Shown here piece by piece: positions 1-8,443 of a stretch of 64,000 nucleotides of DNA. This DNA comes from Gammaproteobacteria bacterium (GTDB lineage: Bacteria; Pseudomonadota; Gammaproteobacteria; Pseudomonadales; JADFDG01). Both the position numbers and the translations under genes were made by a program. Each line of letters opens with the position of its first letter. Within the stretch, counting starts at the first letter, position 1. The stretch spans positions 1 to 64,000 of the forward strand of contig JADFDG010000016.1 in NCBI GenBank assembly GCA_018262975.1, given 5' to 3'. The notes below the pieces were generated by a model that was given only the letters and a program-made list of their open reading frames with translations, was not told where the DNA came from and searched no databases.

Positions 1-204
1 GAGCAGTGGCTGGCGCGCTTCGAGGCCTTGCTGGCGAAGATGTACTGGGTGAGCGCCACCGTGCACCTGCAGACGGAACTGTCCGGCAACCACACCTTCG
101 TCTACGAGCCCAAGGGCGGCACCCATCGCCCCGGCGACGGCCCGCTGGCCGTGCGCTGCGAGTGGGAACACGACGTGGTTTTCCGCCCGGGCCGGCGGGC
201 CTGA
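1..204 (+). CDS. C-terminal fragment of an unrecognised protein
   Basis: An open frame runs from the window edge to a TGA at 202-204 and encodes the last 67 residues of a protein whose start lies outside. The fragment is soluble in character, with several Trp and His residues (EQWLARFEALL near the start, ending FRPGRRA). It lies 5 bp before yheU on the same strand, so the two are probably co-transcribed. I do not recognise the family and infer no function. Confidence 0.55.
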   Translation, partial: EQWLARFEALLAKMYWVSATVHLQTELSGNHTFVYEPKGGTHRPGDGPLAVRCEWEHDVVFRPGRRA

Positions 205-209
205 CGCCC

Positions 210-464
210 ATGGTCGACCTGGTGGAAGTGCCCTGGGATGCCATCGCCGCCGACACCCTCGAGTCGTTGATCGAGGAATACGTGACGCGCGACGGCACCG
301 ATTACGGCGACAGCGAAGTGCCGCTGGCGCGCAAGGTCGCGCAGGTGCGCGAACAACTGCGCCGTGGCGAGGTGGTGATCGTGTTCGAGGAGGCCACCGA
401 AAGCGTGAACCTGCTGACGCGCCACGACCTGCGCGAACGCCTGCGCCTGGCGGGCGGGGACTGA
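210..464 (+). CDS. yheU: YheU family protein (UPF0270)
   Basis: 84-residue protein starting at ATG 210; the frame is open further upstream, but the family alignment begins here. It matches the E. coli YheU pattern: VPWDAIAADTLESLIEEYV, then the signature REGTDYG-like segment (RDGTDYGDSE), a KVAQVREQLRRGE helix, and VNLLTRHDLRERL near the end. The family is small, uncharacterised and essentially gammaproteobacterial, which helps place the organism. It is 3 bp from the next gene and probably in one operon with it. Biochemical role unknown. Confidence 0.88.
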   Translation: MVDLVEVPWDAIAADTLESLIEEYVTRDGTDYGDSEVPLARKVAQVREQLRRGEVVIVFEEATESVNLLTRHDLRERLRLAGGD

Positions 465-467
465 GCC

Positions 468-1256
468 GTGCGCCGCCTGCTGGCCCTGTGCGCGTCGGCA
501 TGGCTGCTGCTGGCGACGAGCGCTATTGCTGCCGACCACGTCACCGAGGTGGTGAGTACCCAGCGTCCCGCGGAGGAACTGCTGCCGGTGCTGGAGCCCC
601 TGGGCGGTGACGACGTGTCGCTGCAGGCGTGGCGCGGCCAGCTGGTGATCAGCGGGCCGGCGGCGCGCGTGCAGGAAATCCTCGCTGTGCTCAAGACGCT
701 GGATGCGCCGTTGCAGAACCTGCGTATCAGCGTGCGCCGTGCCGGCGGCGGTGGTCAGCGCGGCGGCGCGGTGTCCATTGGCGTGCACCCGGACGATACC
801 CGCGTGCGCGTGCAGCAGGAACAGGTGGAAGCGCGCGGCACCGGGGAGCAGCAACTCACCGTGCTGGAGGGCACCGCGGCGTGGTTGTCGGTGGATCGCG
901 AGGTGCCGGTGCTGGTGGTGGCACCGGACGGGACGGTGTCAGGGGATTACCAGCCGCTGGGTAATGGCGTGACCCTGCGTGCCGCGCGCGCCGGTGAGCG
1001 CATCCGCCTGGACATCGTGCAGCGCGTGGCCGCCATGGATGACGGCAGCATCAGCGCGCAAAGCGTCAGTTCCGTGCTGCTGCTCGATCCCGGCACGTGG
1101 ACGCCGTTGGCCCGCGTCGCGCGCAGCGACGGTGCGCGTCGTGACGATACTGTCTGGCGCATCGGCCCTCAGGGTGCCGGCATCGACAGTCGCCGCGTGC
1201 GGGACACATCGGCGTGGACGGACTGGGAAGTGAAGGTCGACTGGCTGGCGCCCTGA
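468..1256 (+). CDS. Exported protein with secretin-type short N domain
   Basis: 262 residues from a GTG start. A classic Sec signal peptide covers residues 1-21 (hydrophobic LLALCASAWLLLATSAIA, then A-A-D). Residues about 24-85 resemble the secretin/TonB short domain (AEELLPVLEPL, LVISGP, VQEILAVLKTLD), which in secretins forms periplasmic N rings. The rest (glycine-rich linker, then beta-rich sequence to residue 262) lacks a secretin beta-barrel. It is therefore more likely a free periplasmic protein than a pore. It directly follows yheU by 3 bp. Function unknown. Confidence 0.7.
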   Translation: MRRLLALCASAWLLLATSAIAADHVTEVVSTQRPAEELLPVLEPLGGDDVSLQAWRGQLVISGPAARVQEILAVLKTLDAPLQNLRISVRRAGGGGQRGGAVSIGVHPDDTRVRVQQEQVEARGTGEQQLTVLEGTAAWLSVDREVPVLVVAPDGTVSGDYQPLGNGVTLRAARAGERIRLDIVQRVAAMDDGSISAQSVSSVLLLDPGTWTPLARVARSDGARRDDTVWRIGPQGAGIDSRRVRDTSAWTDWEVKVDWLAP

Positions 1257-1275
1257 CCGGTACGTCGCCGCACTG

Positions 1276-1671
1276 TCAGGCGAACAGCACCACGCGTACC
1301 AGCAACGCGAAGGCCAGCACCAGCGTGACCAGCCAGGTGATCAGCATGCCGACCTGCCGCCAGCGGTTGACGTTGCGCTTCTGGAACAGCCCGAACGCAT
1401 GCATGAAGCGGCCCAGCACCAGCGCCTCGCCCAGCGCATGCAGCCACCAGCCGCTGCCGCCGTTCACTTCCAGCAGGCACATCAGGATCAGCGCGATGGG
1501 GATGTTCTCCACCGCGTTGGCATGCACGCGGATGGCGGCGAGCATGGCCTTGTTGCCGCCGTCACCGATGGCCACGCCCTCGCGGATGCGCACGCGCACC
1601 ACCAGGAGGGCGAGCACGACGAGGAAGATGCCGAGGATGCCGGCGTACAACGCAGTAATCGGTGCAATCAT
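1276..1671 (-). CDS. MAPEG family membrane protein
   Basis: 131 residues, four predicted membrane helices: residues 5-25 (ITALYAGILGIFLVVLALLV), about 55-72, 75-95 and 108-130. The family signature is visible in the middle: NAVENIPIALILM, followed by GEALVLGRFMHAFGL. MAPEG proteins include glutathione-dependent membrane enzymes. Bacterial YecN-type members like this one have no proven substrate. It is convergent with the upstream secretin-domain gene (20 bp apart) and is followed upstream by a REP cluster that separates it from mnmC. Confidence 0.85.
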   Translation of the reverse strand: MIAPITALYAGILGIFLVVLALLVVRVRIREGVAIGDGGNKAMLAAIRVHANAVENIPIALILMCLLEVNGGSGWWLHALGEALVLGRFMHAFGLFQKRNVNRWRQVGMLITWLVTLVLAFALLVRVVLFA

Positions 1672-1692
1672 CAGACACTCCGTTTAACCGGT

Positions 1693-1787
1693 GTAGCGAG
1701 GGGCCATGCCCCCGACGCTCTTGCCCTTCGTAGAGAGGGGGCCATGCCCCCGATGTTTTCGGGTCGGGGGCATGGCCCCCTTTCTAC
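1693..1787. repeat. REP-like cluster, three units
   Basis: Three copies of a GTAGNGAGGGGGCCATGCCCCCGA unit sit between the MAPEG gene and mnmC. The first two are in one orientation and the third is inverted, so the cluster can form hairpins with GGGGGC/GCCCCC stems around a CAT/ATG loop. The first copy has lost one G of the stem. Confidence 0.85.
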
Positions 1788-1808
1788 AGGACTCTACCAG
1801 ACCCTCGC

Positions 1809-3770
1809 TCATTCCTTGCGTCGCCGCTGCGCGCGCCACAGGAAGCGGGCCGGCCGCAGCGCATCGGCCACCTCGCGATCCACCGGCAACGGCTCGCCGT
1901 TGGCCTGCGCGGCAATCATCGCAGCGCCCAGCAGCGAGAAGGCAATGCCCTTGGCACCCAGCGCGGCCAGCACGTACAGGCCCGGCAACTCGCTGATCGT
2001 GCCGTCCTGTTCGCGGGCCAGCGGCCCGATCACCGGCAGGTAGTCGGGGGTCTGCGTGCGGAAGCCGGTGCGCCCGCCGGTGACCCTACAGGCGTCACCA
2101 CCCAGTGCCGCGTGCAGCGACGGGCAAGCGGCGGCGAGGTTGCCGATGTTCTCCTCATGGTCCGCATTCCGCACGCTGGGATCCGCATCGCGCGGCGCGA
2201 ACGTGGCGCCGACGCAGTGCAGCAGATCGCCGTGATCGTCACGCGCCGGTGTCACGTAACCTTCGTGGCAGACCACCGCGCGCAGGTCGCGCGAGGCGTC
2301 GGTGGCACGCACGTGCGTGACCTGGCCGCGCACGCGGCGCAGCGGTAACGACGTTGCGGGTGCAAAGGTGGTGGCCGCCAGCGCATTGGCAATCACCACG
2401 GCGTCGAACGACGTGCCGTCCACGCAGGGGCGGTCGCCGTCGTGGGTGATGTCCCGCACCTCCGTCTGCAGGCGCACATCGATGTTCGCGTGCATCGCCA
2501 GTGCCCGGCACAGCGCCGGCGGGTGCACCCAGGCGGCGCCTGCGAACCACAGGCCGCCCGCGGGCATCGATGCGCCGCACAGTGCGCCGGCTTCCAGCGC
2601 ATCGACATGGCGCAGCACGTCGCCGGGCCAGCGGCCAGCCGCCGCGATCGCGCGCAGCTTCGTGTCGTCCTCGTCGCTGGCCGGCAACTGCAGCAGGCCG
2701 CAACGCGACCAGGCGTGGCTGTCCGGCTCGCCGAGCAGTTGCGGCAGGCGGGCGAGGGCATGCAGGTAACTGTCACGGTACCAGCGGTTCTGTGGTGTTT
2801 CGTGCAGCGAGAATTTCGGGTACACGGCGCCGGCCAGGTTGCCGCTGGTCTCGCGGGCCAATTGCGCGTTGCGTTCGAACAACGTCACCTGCCAGCCGCG
2901 CCCGGCAAACTCGCGTGCCGCCGCGCAGCCGGCCAGCCCGCCGCCCACGATCGCCACCCGTCGCCCCGCACTTTGTAGCGAGGGGGCCATGCCCCCGATG
3001 TTTTTCTCATAGATCGGGGGCATGGCCCCCTCGCTACAGGAAGCAGCGCGGTGGCCGCGCAGCATGTCGCGCTTGCGGCCGAAGCCGGGGACTTTCCCTA
3101 CCGTGAATCCCGCGGCCGCCAGCCCGCGCCGCACGTCGCCGGCGGCGGTGAAGGTGGCGAAGGTCGCGCCGGGCGCGGACAGCCGCGCGATCTCGCCGAA
3201 CAGTGCGTCGTTCCACAGGTCACCGTTCTTCGCCGGTGCGAAACCGTCGAGGAACCAGGCATCCACCTGTGCCTCCAGTCGCGGCAGCAGCGCCGCGGCA
3301 TCGCCGAGCAGCAAGGTCAGCCGCACCCGCCCGTCGCACAGCGCGCGGTGGTGGAAGCCGGCCACCGCCGGCGGCATCGCGCTGCGCAGTTCGGCGGCCA
3401 GTCTGGCCAGCGAAGGCCAGTGCGCCTGCGCGCGCGCCAGGTCATCGGGCGCCAGCGGGAATTTTTCCGTCGACACGAAGTGCAGCACGCTGCCTGCCGG
3501 TGCCTGCGCGAGGAAAGCCTGTGCCGCCACCAGGAAATTCAGCCCGGTGCCGAAGCCGGTCTCGCCGATGGTGAAGGCATGGAAGCCGCCGGCGGCAAAG
3601 CGCGCCGGCAGGTCGTTGCAGTCAACGAATACGTGCGTGCTTTCCGCCACGCCGCCGTCCAGCGAAAAATACACGTCGCCGAAGGCGCGCGACACCGGCG
3701 TGCCTTCGCGCCAGTCGAGTTGCGCGGTGTCGACGCGGTCGGGGAACGGGGGCAGGGGCAGTCTGGACAT
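1809..3770 (-). CDS. mnmC: Bifunctional tRNA mnm5s2U biosynthesis protein MnmC
   Basis: 653 residues, cytoplasmic tRNA-modifying enzyme. The C-terminal FAD-dependent oxidoreductase removes the carboxymethyl group of cmnm5(s2)U34, and the N-terminal SAM-dependent methyltransferase then forms mnm5(s2)U34. The N-terminal half shows the SAM motif ETGFGTGLNFL (residues about 69-79) and the catalytic-region DAWFLDGFAPAKNGDLW. The C-terminal half begins with a dinucleotide fold VAIVGGGLAGCAAA. Between the domains lies an in-frame REP element (2975-3037, 63 nt) that is translated into the linker with SEGAMPP and GGMAPSL. Otherwise length and motifs are normal for the family. Confidence 0.93.
   Translation of the reverse strand: MSRLPLPPFPDRVDTAQLDWREGTPVSRAFGDVYFSLDGGVAESTHVFVDCNDLPARFAAGGFHAFTIGETGFGTGLNFLVAAQAFLAQAPAGSVLHFVSTEKFPLAPDDLARAQAHWPSLARLAAELRSAMPPAVAGFHHRALCDGRVRLTLLLGDAAALLPRLEAQVDAWFLDGFAPAKNGDLWNDALFGEIARLSAPGATFATFTAAGDVRRGLAAAGFTVGKVPGFGRKRDMLRGHRAASCSEGAMPPIYEKNIGGMAPSLQSAGRRVAIVGGGLAGCAAAREFAGRGWQVTLFERNAQLARETSGNLAGAVYPKFSLHETPQNRWYRDSYLHALARLPQLLGEPDSHAWSRCGLLQLPASDEDDTKLRAIAAAGRWPGDVLRHVDALEAGALCGASMPAGGLWFAGAAWVHPPALCRALAMHANIDVRLQTEVRDITHDGDRPCVDGTSFDAVVIANALAATTFAPATSLPLRRVRGQVTHVRATDASRDLRAVVCHEGYVTPARDDHGDLLHCVGATFAPRDADPSVRNADHEENIGNLAAACPSLHAALGGDACRVTGGRTGFRTQTPDYLPVIGPLAREQDGTISELPGLYVLAALGAKGIAFSLLGAAMIAAQANGEPLPVDREVADALRPARFLWRAQRRRKE
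2975..3037. repeat. REP pair inside mnmC
   Basis: Two inverted REP units (GTAGCGAGGGGGCCATGCCCCCGA and its complement) separated by about 15 nt. They lie wholly within mnmC at the junction of its two domains. The element is exactly 63 nt, so the reading frame is preserved and it contributes 21 linker codons. Confidence 0.9.
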
Positions 3771-3823
3771 GCGGACGGGGCGGGCCGATAGTGCGCGCAG
3801 TCTAGCAGCCGGGCGCGCAGCGC

Positions 3824-4708
3824 ATGTTCGACACCCTCCTGGCCATCATCGCGCCGGTGGTCATCTGTTCCGCCGTGGGTTTCCTGTGGGTGCGCCTGCG
3901 CCAGCCGTGGGACGGCGACTTCGTCGGCCGCCTGGTACTGACGGTGGCCGCGCCATGCCTCACCGTGTCCGCACTGGGCAAGGTGCGCCTGGGCACCGAT
4001 ACCCTGCTGGCCATGTCCGGCTACTGGGCAATCACCTTCGCGCTGATGCTCGCCGCCGGCTGGGCGCTCGCGCGGGCGCTGGGTGTTGATCGCCGCGCCT
4101 ACGTGGCCAGCCTGCTGTTCCCCAACGTGGGCAACATGGGCCTGCCCTTGTGCCTGCTGGCGTTCGGCGACCAGGGCCTGGCGCTGGCACTGGCCTGGTT
4201 CATGGTGAACTCGGTGGCGCATTTCTCCATTGGCCTGGTGGCCTTCAGTGGCGGCCGCGTGCACCGCGAACTGTTCACCAACCCGATGGTGTGGAGCGTG
4301 GTGGTCGCGGTGGCCATGGTGGTGGGCGACTGGCACCTGCCGCGCTGGCTGGCCAATACCCTCGACCTCATCGGCGGCGCCACCATCCCGCTGATGCTGG
4401 TGGCTATGGGCGCGGCGCTGGCCGGGCTGGACGTGCGCCTGTTCGGGCGCGCGCTGGTGTTCAGCGTGGCCCGGGTCGGCGGTGGCTTCCTGGCCGGCCT
4501 GCTGGTGGTCACGCTGTTCGGGCTGACCGGCACCGAGCGCGGCGTGGTGCTGATCCAGGCGGCCATGCCGGTGGCGGTGTTCAACTACCTGTTCGCCCAG
4601 CGCTACGGGCGCGCGCCGCAGGAGGTGGCCGGGCTGGTGCTGGTGTCGACCCTGCTGTCCTTCCTGACCCTGCCGCTGTTGCTGTGGTACGCGCTGCCGG
4701 CGGGCTGA
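3824..4708 (+). CDS. AEC family permease (auxin efflux carrier type)
   Basis: 294 residues, almost wholly hydrophobic, with about ten predicted helices in the 5+5 arrangement of the AEC/bile-acid transporter fold. It starts MFDTLLAIIAPVVICSAVGF and carries the family pattern with a conserved polar NVGNMGLPL segment (residues 105-113), typical of the first broken helix. Bacterial members export or import small organic acids (for example malate); the substrate cannot be read from sequence. Divergent from mnmC, with starts 53 bp apart. A single REP follows the stop. Confidence 0.85.
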   Translation: MFDTLLAIIAPVVICSAVGFLWVRLRQPWDGDFVGRLVLTVAAPCLTVSALGKVRLGTDTLLAMSGYWAITFALMLAAGWALARALGVDRRAYVASLLFPNVGNMGLPLCLLAFGDQGLALALAWFMVNSVAHFSIGLVAFSGGRVHRELFTNPMVWSVVVAVAMVVGDWHLPRWLANTLDLIGGATIPLMLVAMGAALAGLDVRLFGRALVFSVARVGGGFLAGLLVVTLFGLTGTERGVVLIQAAMPVAVFNYLFAQRYGRAPQEVAGLVLVSTLLSFLTLPLLLWYALPAG

Positions 4709-4718
4709 TTCCCGGATA

Positions 4719-4742
4719 TCGGGGGCATGGCCCCCTCTCTAC
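4719..4742. repeat. Single REP unit
   Basis: One TCGGGGGCATGGCCCCCTCTCTAC unit, 10 bp after the AEC permease stop codon. It is palindromic on its own and could act as a 3-prime hairpin stabilising the permease transcript (inference). Confidence 0.8.
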
Positions 4743-4931
4743 GAAAGGCGGGTCGGGGGCGGCCCCGTCACCCCCCGTCAACGAAAATGAGCACTCCTGT
4801 CATTGCCCCGGTTGGCCATGTCGGCCACTCTTTCGCCCCGCTGTACCCCCGGGGGAGCCAACCGGCTGCCCCGGGACCGTTGGCCCGCCCACCGGCAGGC
4901 CCCATACGTCCCGTAACCCTGTGAGGACCCC

Positions 4932-6143
4932 ATGACCGAAGCCTTTATCTATGAAGCGCTCCGCACTCCGCGCGGCAAGGGCAAGAAAGACGGCTCGCTG
5001 CACACCGTGAAGCCCGTCGACCTGCCGATCACGCTGGTCAACGAGATGCGCAACCGCTTCCCGAACCTCGACGTCAACACGATCGATGACATCATCCTCG
5101 GTTGCGTGGGCCCGGTGGGTGACCAGGGTTCCTGTATCGCCAAGACCGTCGCGCTGAAGGCCGGCCTGCCGGATACCGTCGCCGGCGTGCAGCTCGACCG
5201 CTACTGCGCCTCCGGCCTCGAGGCCGTGAACACCGCCGCGCAGAAAGTGCGTTCGGGTTTCGACAACCTGATCCTGGCCGGCGGCGTCGAGTCGATGTCG
5301 CGCGTGCCGATGGGTTCCGCCGGTGGCGCCTGGGCCGCTGACCCGGAAACCAACTTCAAGACCGGCTTCGTGCCGCAGGGCATCGGCGCCGACCTGATCG
5401 CCACCCTCGAGGGCTGGAGCCGCGAGGACGTGGACAAGTTCGCGCTGGCCTCGCAGCAGCGTACCGCCGCCGCCTGGGACAAGGGCTACTTCAACAAGTC
5501 GGTCGTCCCGGTGAAGGACCAGAATGGCCTGACCATCCTGGCCAAGGACGAGTACTACCGCGCCAGCACCACCATGGAAGGCCTGGGCGCGCTGCAGCCG
5601 TCGTTCGCCGTGATGGGCGAGATGGGTGGCTTCGACGCCGTCGCGCTGCAAAAGTACCACTGGCTGGAGAAGATCAACCACGTGCACACGCCGGGCAACA
5701 GCTCGGGCATCGTTGATGGCGCGTCGCTGGTCATGATCGGCTCGGAAAAGGCCGGCAAGCAGAACGGCCTGACCCCGCGTGCGCGCGTGATCGCCACCGC
5801 CGTGTCCGGCGCCGACCCGACCATCATGCTGACCGGCCCGGCCCCGGCCGCCCGCAAGGCGCTGGCCATCGCCGGCCTGAAGGTCTCCGACATCGACCTG
5901 TTCGAGATCAACGAAGCGTTCGCCTCGGTTGCCATGCGCTTCATGAAGGACATGGGCATCTCGCACGAGATCACCAACGTCAACGGCGGCTCCATCGCCA
6001 TGGGCCACCCGCTGGGCGCCACCGGCGGCATGATCATCGGCATCATCCTCGACGAACTCGAGCGTCGCGGTCTCAAGCGCGGCCTGTGCACCCTGTGCGT
6101 GGGCGGCGGCATGGGCATCGCCACGATCATCGAGCGCGTTTAA
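4932..6143 (+). CDS. Acetyl-CoA C-acyltransferase (thiolase)
   Basis: 403 residues, full-length thiolase. It catalyses the last step of fatty-acid beta-oxidation, thiolytic cleavage of 3-ketoacyl-CoA to acetyl-CoA and a shortened acyl-CoA. The active-site cysteine lies in [11 protein letters not shown] (C about 96). The NEAFA motif, the catalytic histidine in GHPLGATG and the second cysteine in LCVGGGMG are all present. A GAGGACCCC sequence precedes the ATG. It is followed after 31 bp by the FadB-like multifunctional enzyme, so the two form the beta-oxidation operon. Some relatives act in acetoacetyl-CoA metabolism; the pairing favours beta-oxidation. Confidence 0.93.
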   Translation: MTEAFIYEALRTPRGKGKKDGSLHTVKPVDLPITLVNEMRNRFPNLDVNTIDDIILGCVGPVGDQGSCIAKTVALKAGLPDTVAGVQLDRYCASGLEAVNTAAQKVRSGFDNLILAGGVESMSRVPMGSAGGAWAADPETNFKTGFVPQGIGADLIATLEGWSREDVDKFALASQQRTAAAWDKGYFNKSVVPVKDQNGLTILAKDEYYRASTTMEGLGALQPSFAVMGEMGGFDAVALQKYHWLEKINHVHTPGNSSGIVDGASLVMIGSEKAGKQNGLTPRARVIATAVSGADPTIMLTGPAPAARKALAIAGLKVSDIDLFEINEAFASVAMRFMKDMGISHEITNVNGGSIAMGHPLGATGGMIIGIILDELERRGLKRGLCTLCVGGGMGIATIIERV

Positions 6144-6174
6144 TCGTCCGCAGCAGAATTCGAGGAATTGAGAA

Positions 6175-8340
6175 ATGACTGAACAGACTTCGATCCGCTG
6201 GGAAAAAGACGCGGACAACATCGTCACCCTGACGATCGACGACCCGACCCAGAACGCCAACACCATGAACGAGCTGTATGGCCGTTCCATGCTGGCCACC
6301 GTCGAGCGCCTGGCGAAAGAGAAGAATGAAATCGCCGGCGTGTACATCACCTCCGGCAAGGACATGTTCTTCGCCGGCGGCGACCTGAACGACCTGATCA
6401 AGGCCAAGCCGGAAGACGCCAAGAAGTTCGAGGACGGCGTTACCGAGATCAAGCGCCAGCTGCGCGTGCTGGAAACCCTCGGCAAGCCGGTCGTTGCCGG
6501 CATCAACGGCCACGCCCTCGGCGGCGGCCTGGAAATTGCCTTGGCCACGCACCGTCGTATCGCCATCAACGACAAGAAGACCAAGATCGGCCTGCCGGAA
6601 GTGAAGCTCGGCCTGCTGCCGGGTGGCGGCGGCGTCACCCGCGTCATCCGCATGCTGGGCATCCAGAACGGCCTGATGAACGTGCTGATGCAGGGCAACG
6701 AGTTCAACCCGGAGAAAGCCAAGGCCGCCGGCCTGGTTGACGAGCTCGCCACCGATCGCGCCGACATGGAAGCGAAGGCCAAGGCCTGGATCAAGGCCAA
6801 CCCGACCGCGCAGCAGCCGTGGGACGTGAAGGGCTACAAGATCCCGGGCGGCACGCCGTCCACCCCGGCGCTGGCCATGAACCTGCCGGCCTTCCCGGCC
6901 AACCTGAAGAAGCAACTGAAGGGTGCCAACTACCCGGCGCCGTTCAACATCATGTGTGCCGCCGTTGAGGGCGCGCAGGTCGATTTCGACAACGCGCTGA
7001 AGATCGAAGGCCGTTACTTCACCGAGCTGGCCGTGGGCCTGGTCGCGAAGAACATGATCAAGGCGTTCTTCTTCGACCTGCAGGCGATCAACAAGGGCGG
7101 TTCGCGTCCGAAGGGCGTGCCGAAGTACACCGCGAAGAAAGTGGGCGTGCTCGGCGCCGGCATGATGGGCGCGGGTATCGCCTACTCGTGCATGAAGGCG
7201 GGCATGGAAGTCGTCCTCAAGGACGTTTCCGTTGAAGCCGCCGAGAAGGGCAAGGCCTACTCCGCCAACCTGCTGGACAAGGCCGTGTCGAAAGGCCGCC
7301 TGACCCAGGAGAAGCGCGACGCGCAACTGGCGCAGATCAAGGCCACCGCTTCTGCTGCCGACCTCGCCGGCTGCGACCTCGTGATCGAGGCCGTGTTCGA
7401 GTCGCAGGAACTCAAGCACAAGGTGTTCCAGGAAATCCAGGACGTGGTCGCCAAGGACTGCCTGCTGGCTTCCAACACCTCCTCGCTGCCGATCACCGGC
7501 CTTGCCGAGGGCGTGAAGGACCAGGCCAACTTCGTCGGCCTGCACTTCTTCTCGCCGGTCGACAAGATGCCGCTGGTTGAAATCATCGCCGGCAAGAAGA
7601 CCTCGGAAGTCGCGCTGGCGAAAGCCATCGACGTCGTGCTGCAGATCAAGAAGGTGCCGATCGTCGTCAACGACGCCCGCGGCTTCTATACCACGCGCGT
7701 CATCGGCACGCAGATCAACGAAGGCATCGGCATGCTGGCCGAAGGCGTCCACCCGCAGTCGATCGAGCAGGCGGCCGCCCAGGCCGGCTACCCGGTCGGC
7801 CCGCTGGCCATCATGGACGAGCTGACGCTGACCCTGCCGCGCAAACTGCGCGAGGAAACCAAGGCCGCCATCGCTGCCGCCGGCGGCAAGTACGTCGCCC
7901 CGGCGTCGGATGCCATCGTCGACACCCTGATCGACAAGTTCGATCGCAAGGGCAAGTCCACCGGCAAGGGCTTCTACGACTACCCGGCGGGCGGCAAGAA
8001 GACGCTGGCCCCGGAAGTCATCAAGGAGTTCTGGAAGCCGGGCGTGAGCATCCCGATGGAAGACATGAAGGAGCGCATGCTCTTCATCGAAGCCATCGAG
8101 ACGATCAAGTGCTGGGAAGAGAACGTGATCCGCAACGCGGCCGATGCCAACATCGGCTCGATCATGGGTATCGGCTTCCCGGCCTGGACCGGCGGCGTCA
8201 TCCAGTACGTCAACAACTACCCGGGTGGCCTCAACGGCTTCATCGCGCGTGCACAGGACCTCGCGAAGAAGTACGGCGAGCGCTTCAACCCGCCGGCGCT
8301 GCTGCTGGAGAAGGCGAAGAAAGGCGAGATCTTCGAGTAA
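6175..8340 (+). CDS. Multifunctional fatty-acid oxidation enzyme (FadB/FadJ-like)
   Basis: 721 residues, alpha subunit of the beta-oxidation complex. The N-terminal enoyl-CoA hydratase half has the oxyanion motif FFAGGDLNDL and both catalytic glutamates (GHALGGGLE and GLPEVKLGLLPGGGG). The 3-hydroxyacyl-CoA dehydrogenase half starts with the NAD-binding VGVLGAGMMGAGIA (near residue 325) and has the catalytic His region HFFSPVDKMPLVEII. A C-terminal HCDH domain with RGFYTTRV follows. It hydrates enoyl-CoA and oxidises the product to 3-ketoacyl-CoA for the thiolase 31 bp upstream. A strong terminator follows the stop. Confidence 0.93.
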   Translation: MTEQTSIRWEKDADNIVTLTIDDPTQNANTMNELYGRSMLATVERLAKEKNEIAGVYITSGKDMFFAGGDLNDLIKAKPEDAKKFEDGVTEIKRQLRVLETLGKPVVAGINGHALGGGLEIALATHRRIAINDKKTKIGLPEVKLGLLPGGGGVTRVIRMLGIQNGLMNVLMQGNEFNPEKAKAAGLVDELATDRADMEAKAKAWIKANPTAQQPWDVKGYKIPGGTPSTPALAMNLPAFPANLKKQLKGANYPAPFNIMCAAVEGAQVDFDNALKIEGRYFTELAVGLVAKNMIKAFFFDLQAINKGGSRPKGVPKYTAKKVGVLGAGMMGAGIAYSCMKAGMEVVLKDVSVEAAEKGKAYSANLLDKAVSKGRLTQEKRDAQLAQIKATASAADLAGCDLVIEAVFESQELKHKVFQEIQDVVAKDCLLASNTSSLPITGLAEGVKDQANFVGLHFFSPVDKMPLVEIIAGKKTSEVALAKAIDVVLQIKKVPIVVNDARGFYTTRVIGTQINEGIGMLAEGVHPQSIEQAAAQAGYPVGPLAIMDELTLTLPRKLREETKAAIAAAGGKYVAPASDAIVDTLIDKFDRKGKSTGKGFYDYPAGGKKTLAPEVIKEFWKPGVSIPMEDMKERMLFIEAIETIKCWEENVIRNAADANIGSIMGIGFPAWTGGVIQYVNNYPGGLNGFIARAQDLAKKYGERFNPPALLLEKAKKGEIFE

Positions 8341-8394
8341 TCGACGGTCGATGCCGTGCACGCGCCTGATGGTGCGTGCATGCAGCCAAGAAAA

Positions 8395-8425
8395 AACCCG
8401 GTCGGGAACCCGACCGGGTTTTTTT
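8395..8425. terminator. Strong rho-independent terminator, probably bidirectional
   Basis: Perfect 10-bp stem CCCGGTCGGG (8397-8406) / CCCGACCGGG (8409-8418) with a two-base spacer, preceded by A6 and followed by T7. It ends the thiolase-FadB operon, and in reverse the convergent FecR gene that stops at 8444. Confidence 0.95.
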
Positions 8426-8443
8426 GTGCCCGCGCGTGGCGTG

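Noticed and set aside
1693-1787. The repeated GGGGGCCATGCCCCC units as a CRISPR array
   Set aside because: Spacing is irregular, orientation alternates, the units are palindromic and scattered over the window, and no cas genes are present. They fit REP elements.
2900-3100. A frameshift or split of mnmC at the REP insertion
   Set aside because: The frame continues through the 63-nt element and both domains are in one open frame of normal order.
4800-6800. A 666-codon minus-strand open frame over the thiolase
   Set aside because: Same shadow pattern; the plus-strand thiolase has all catalytic motifs.
6127-8361. A 744-codon open frame on the minus strand opposite the FadB-like gene
   Set aside because: It is an antisense shadow created by high third-position GC. 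It consists of Arg/His/Val/Gly/Leu-rich low-complexity sequence without domains, while the plus strand encodes a clear two-domain enzyme.
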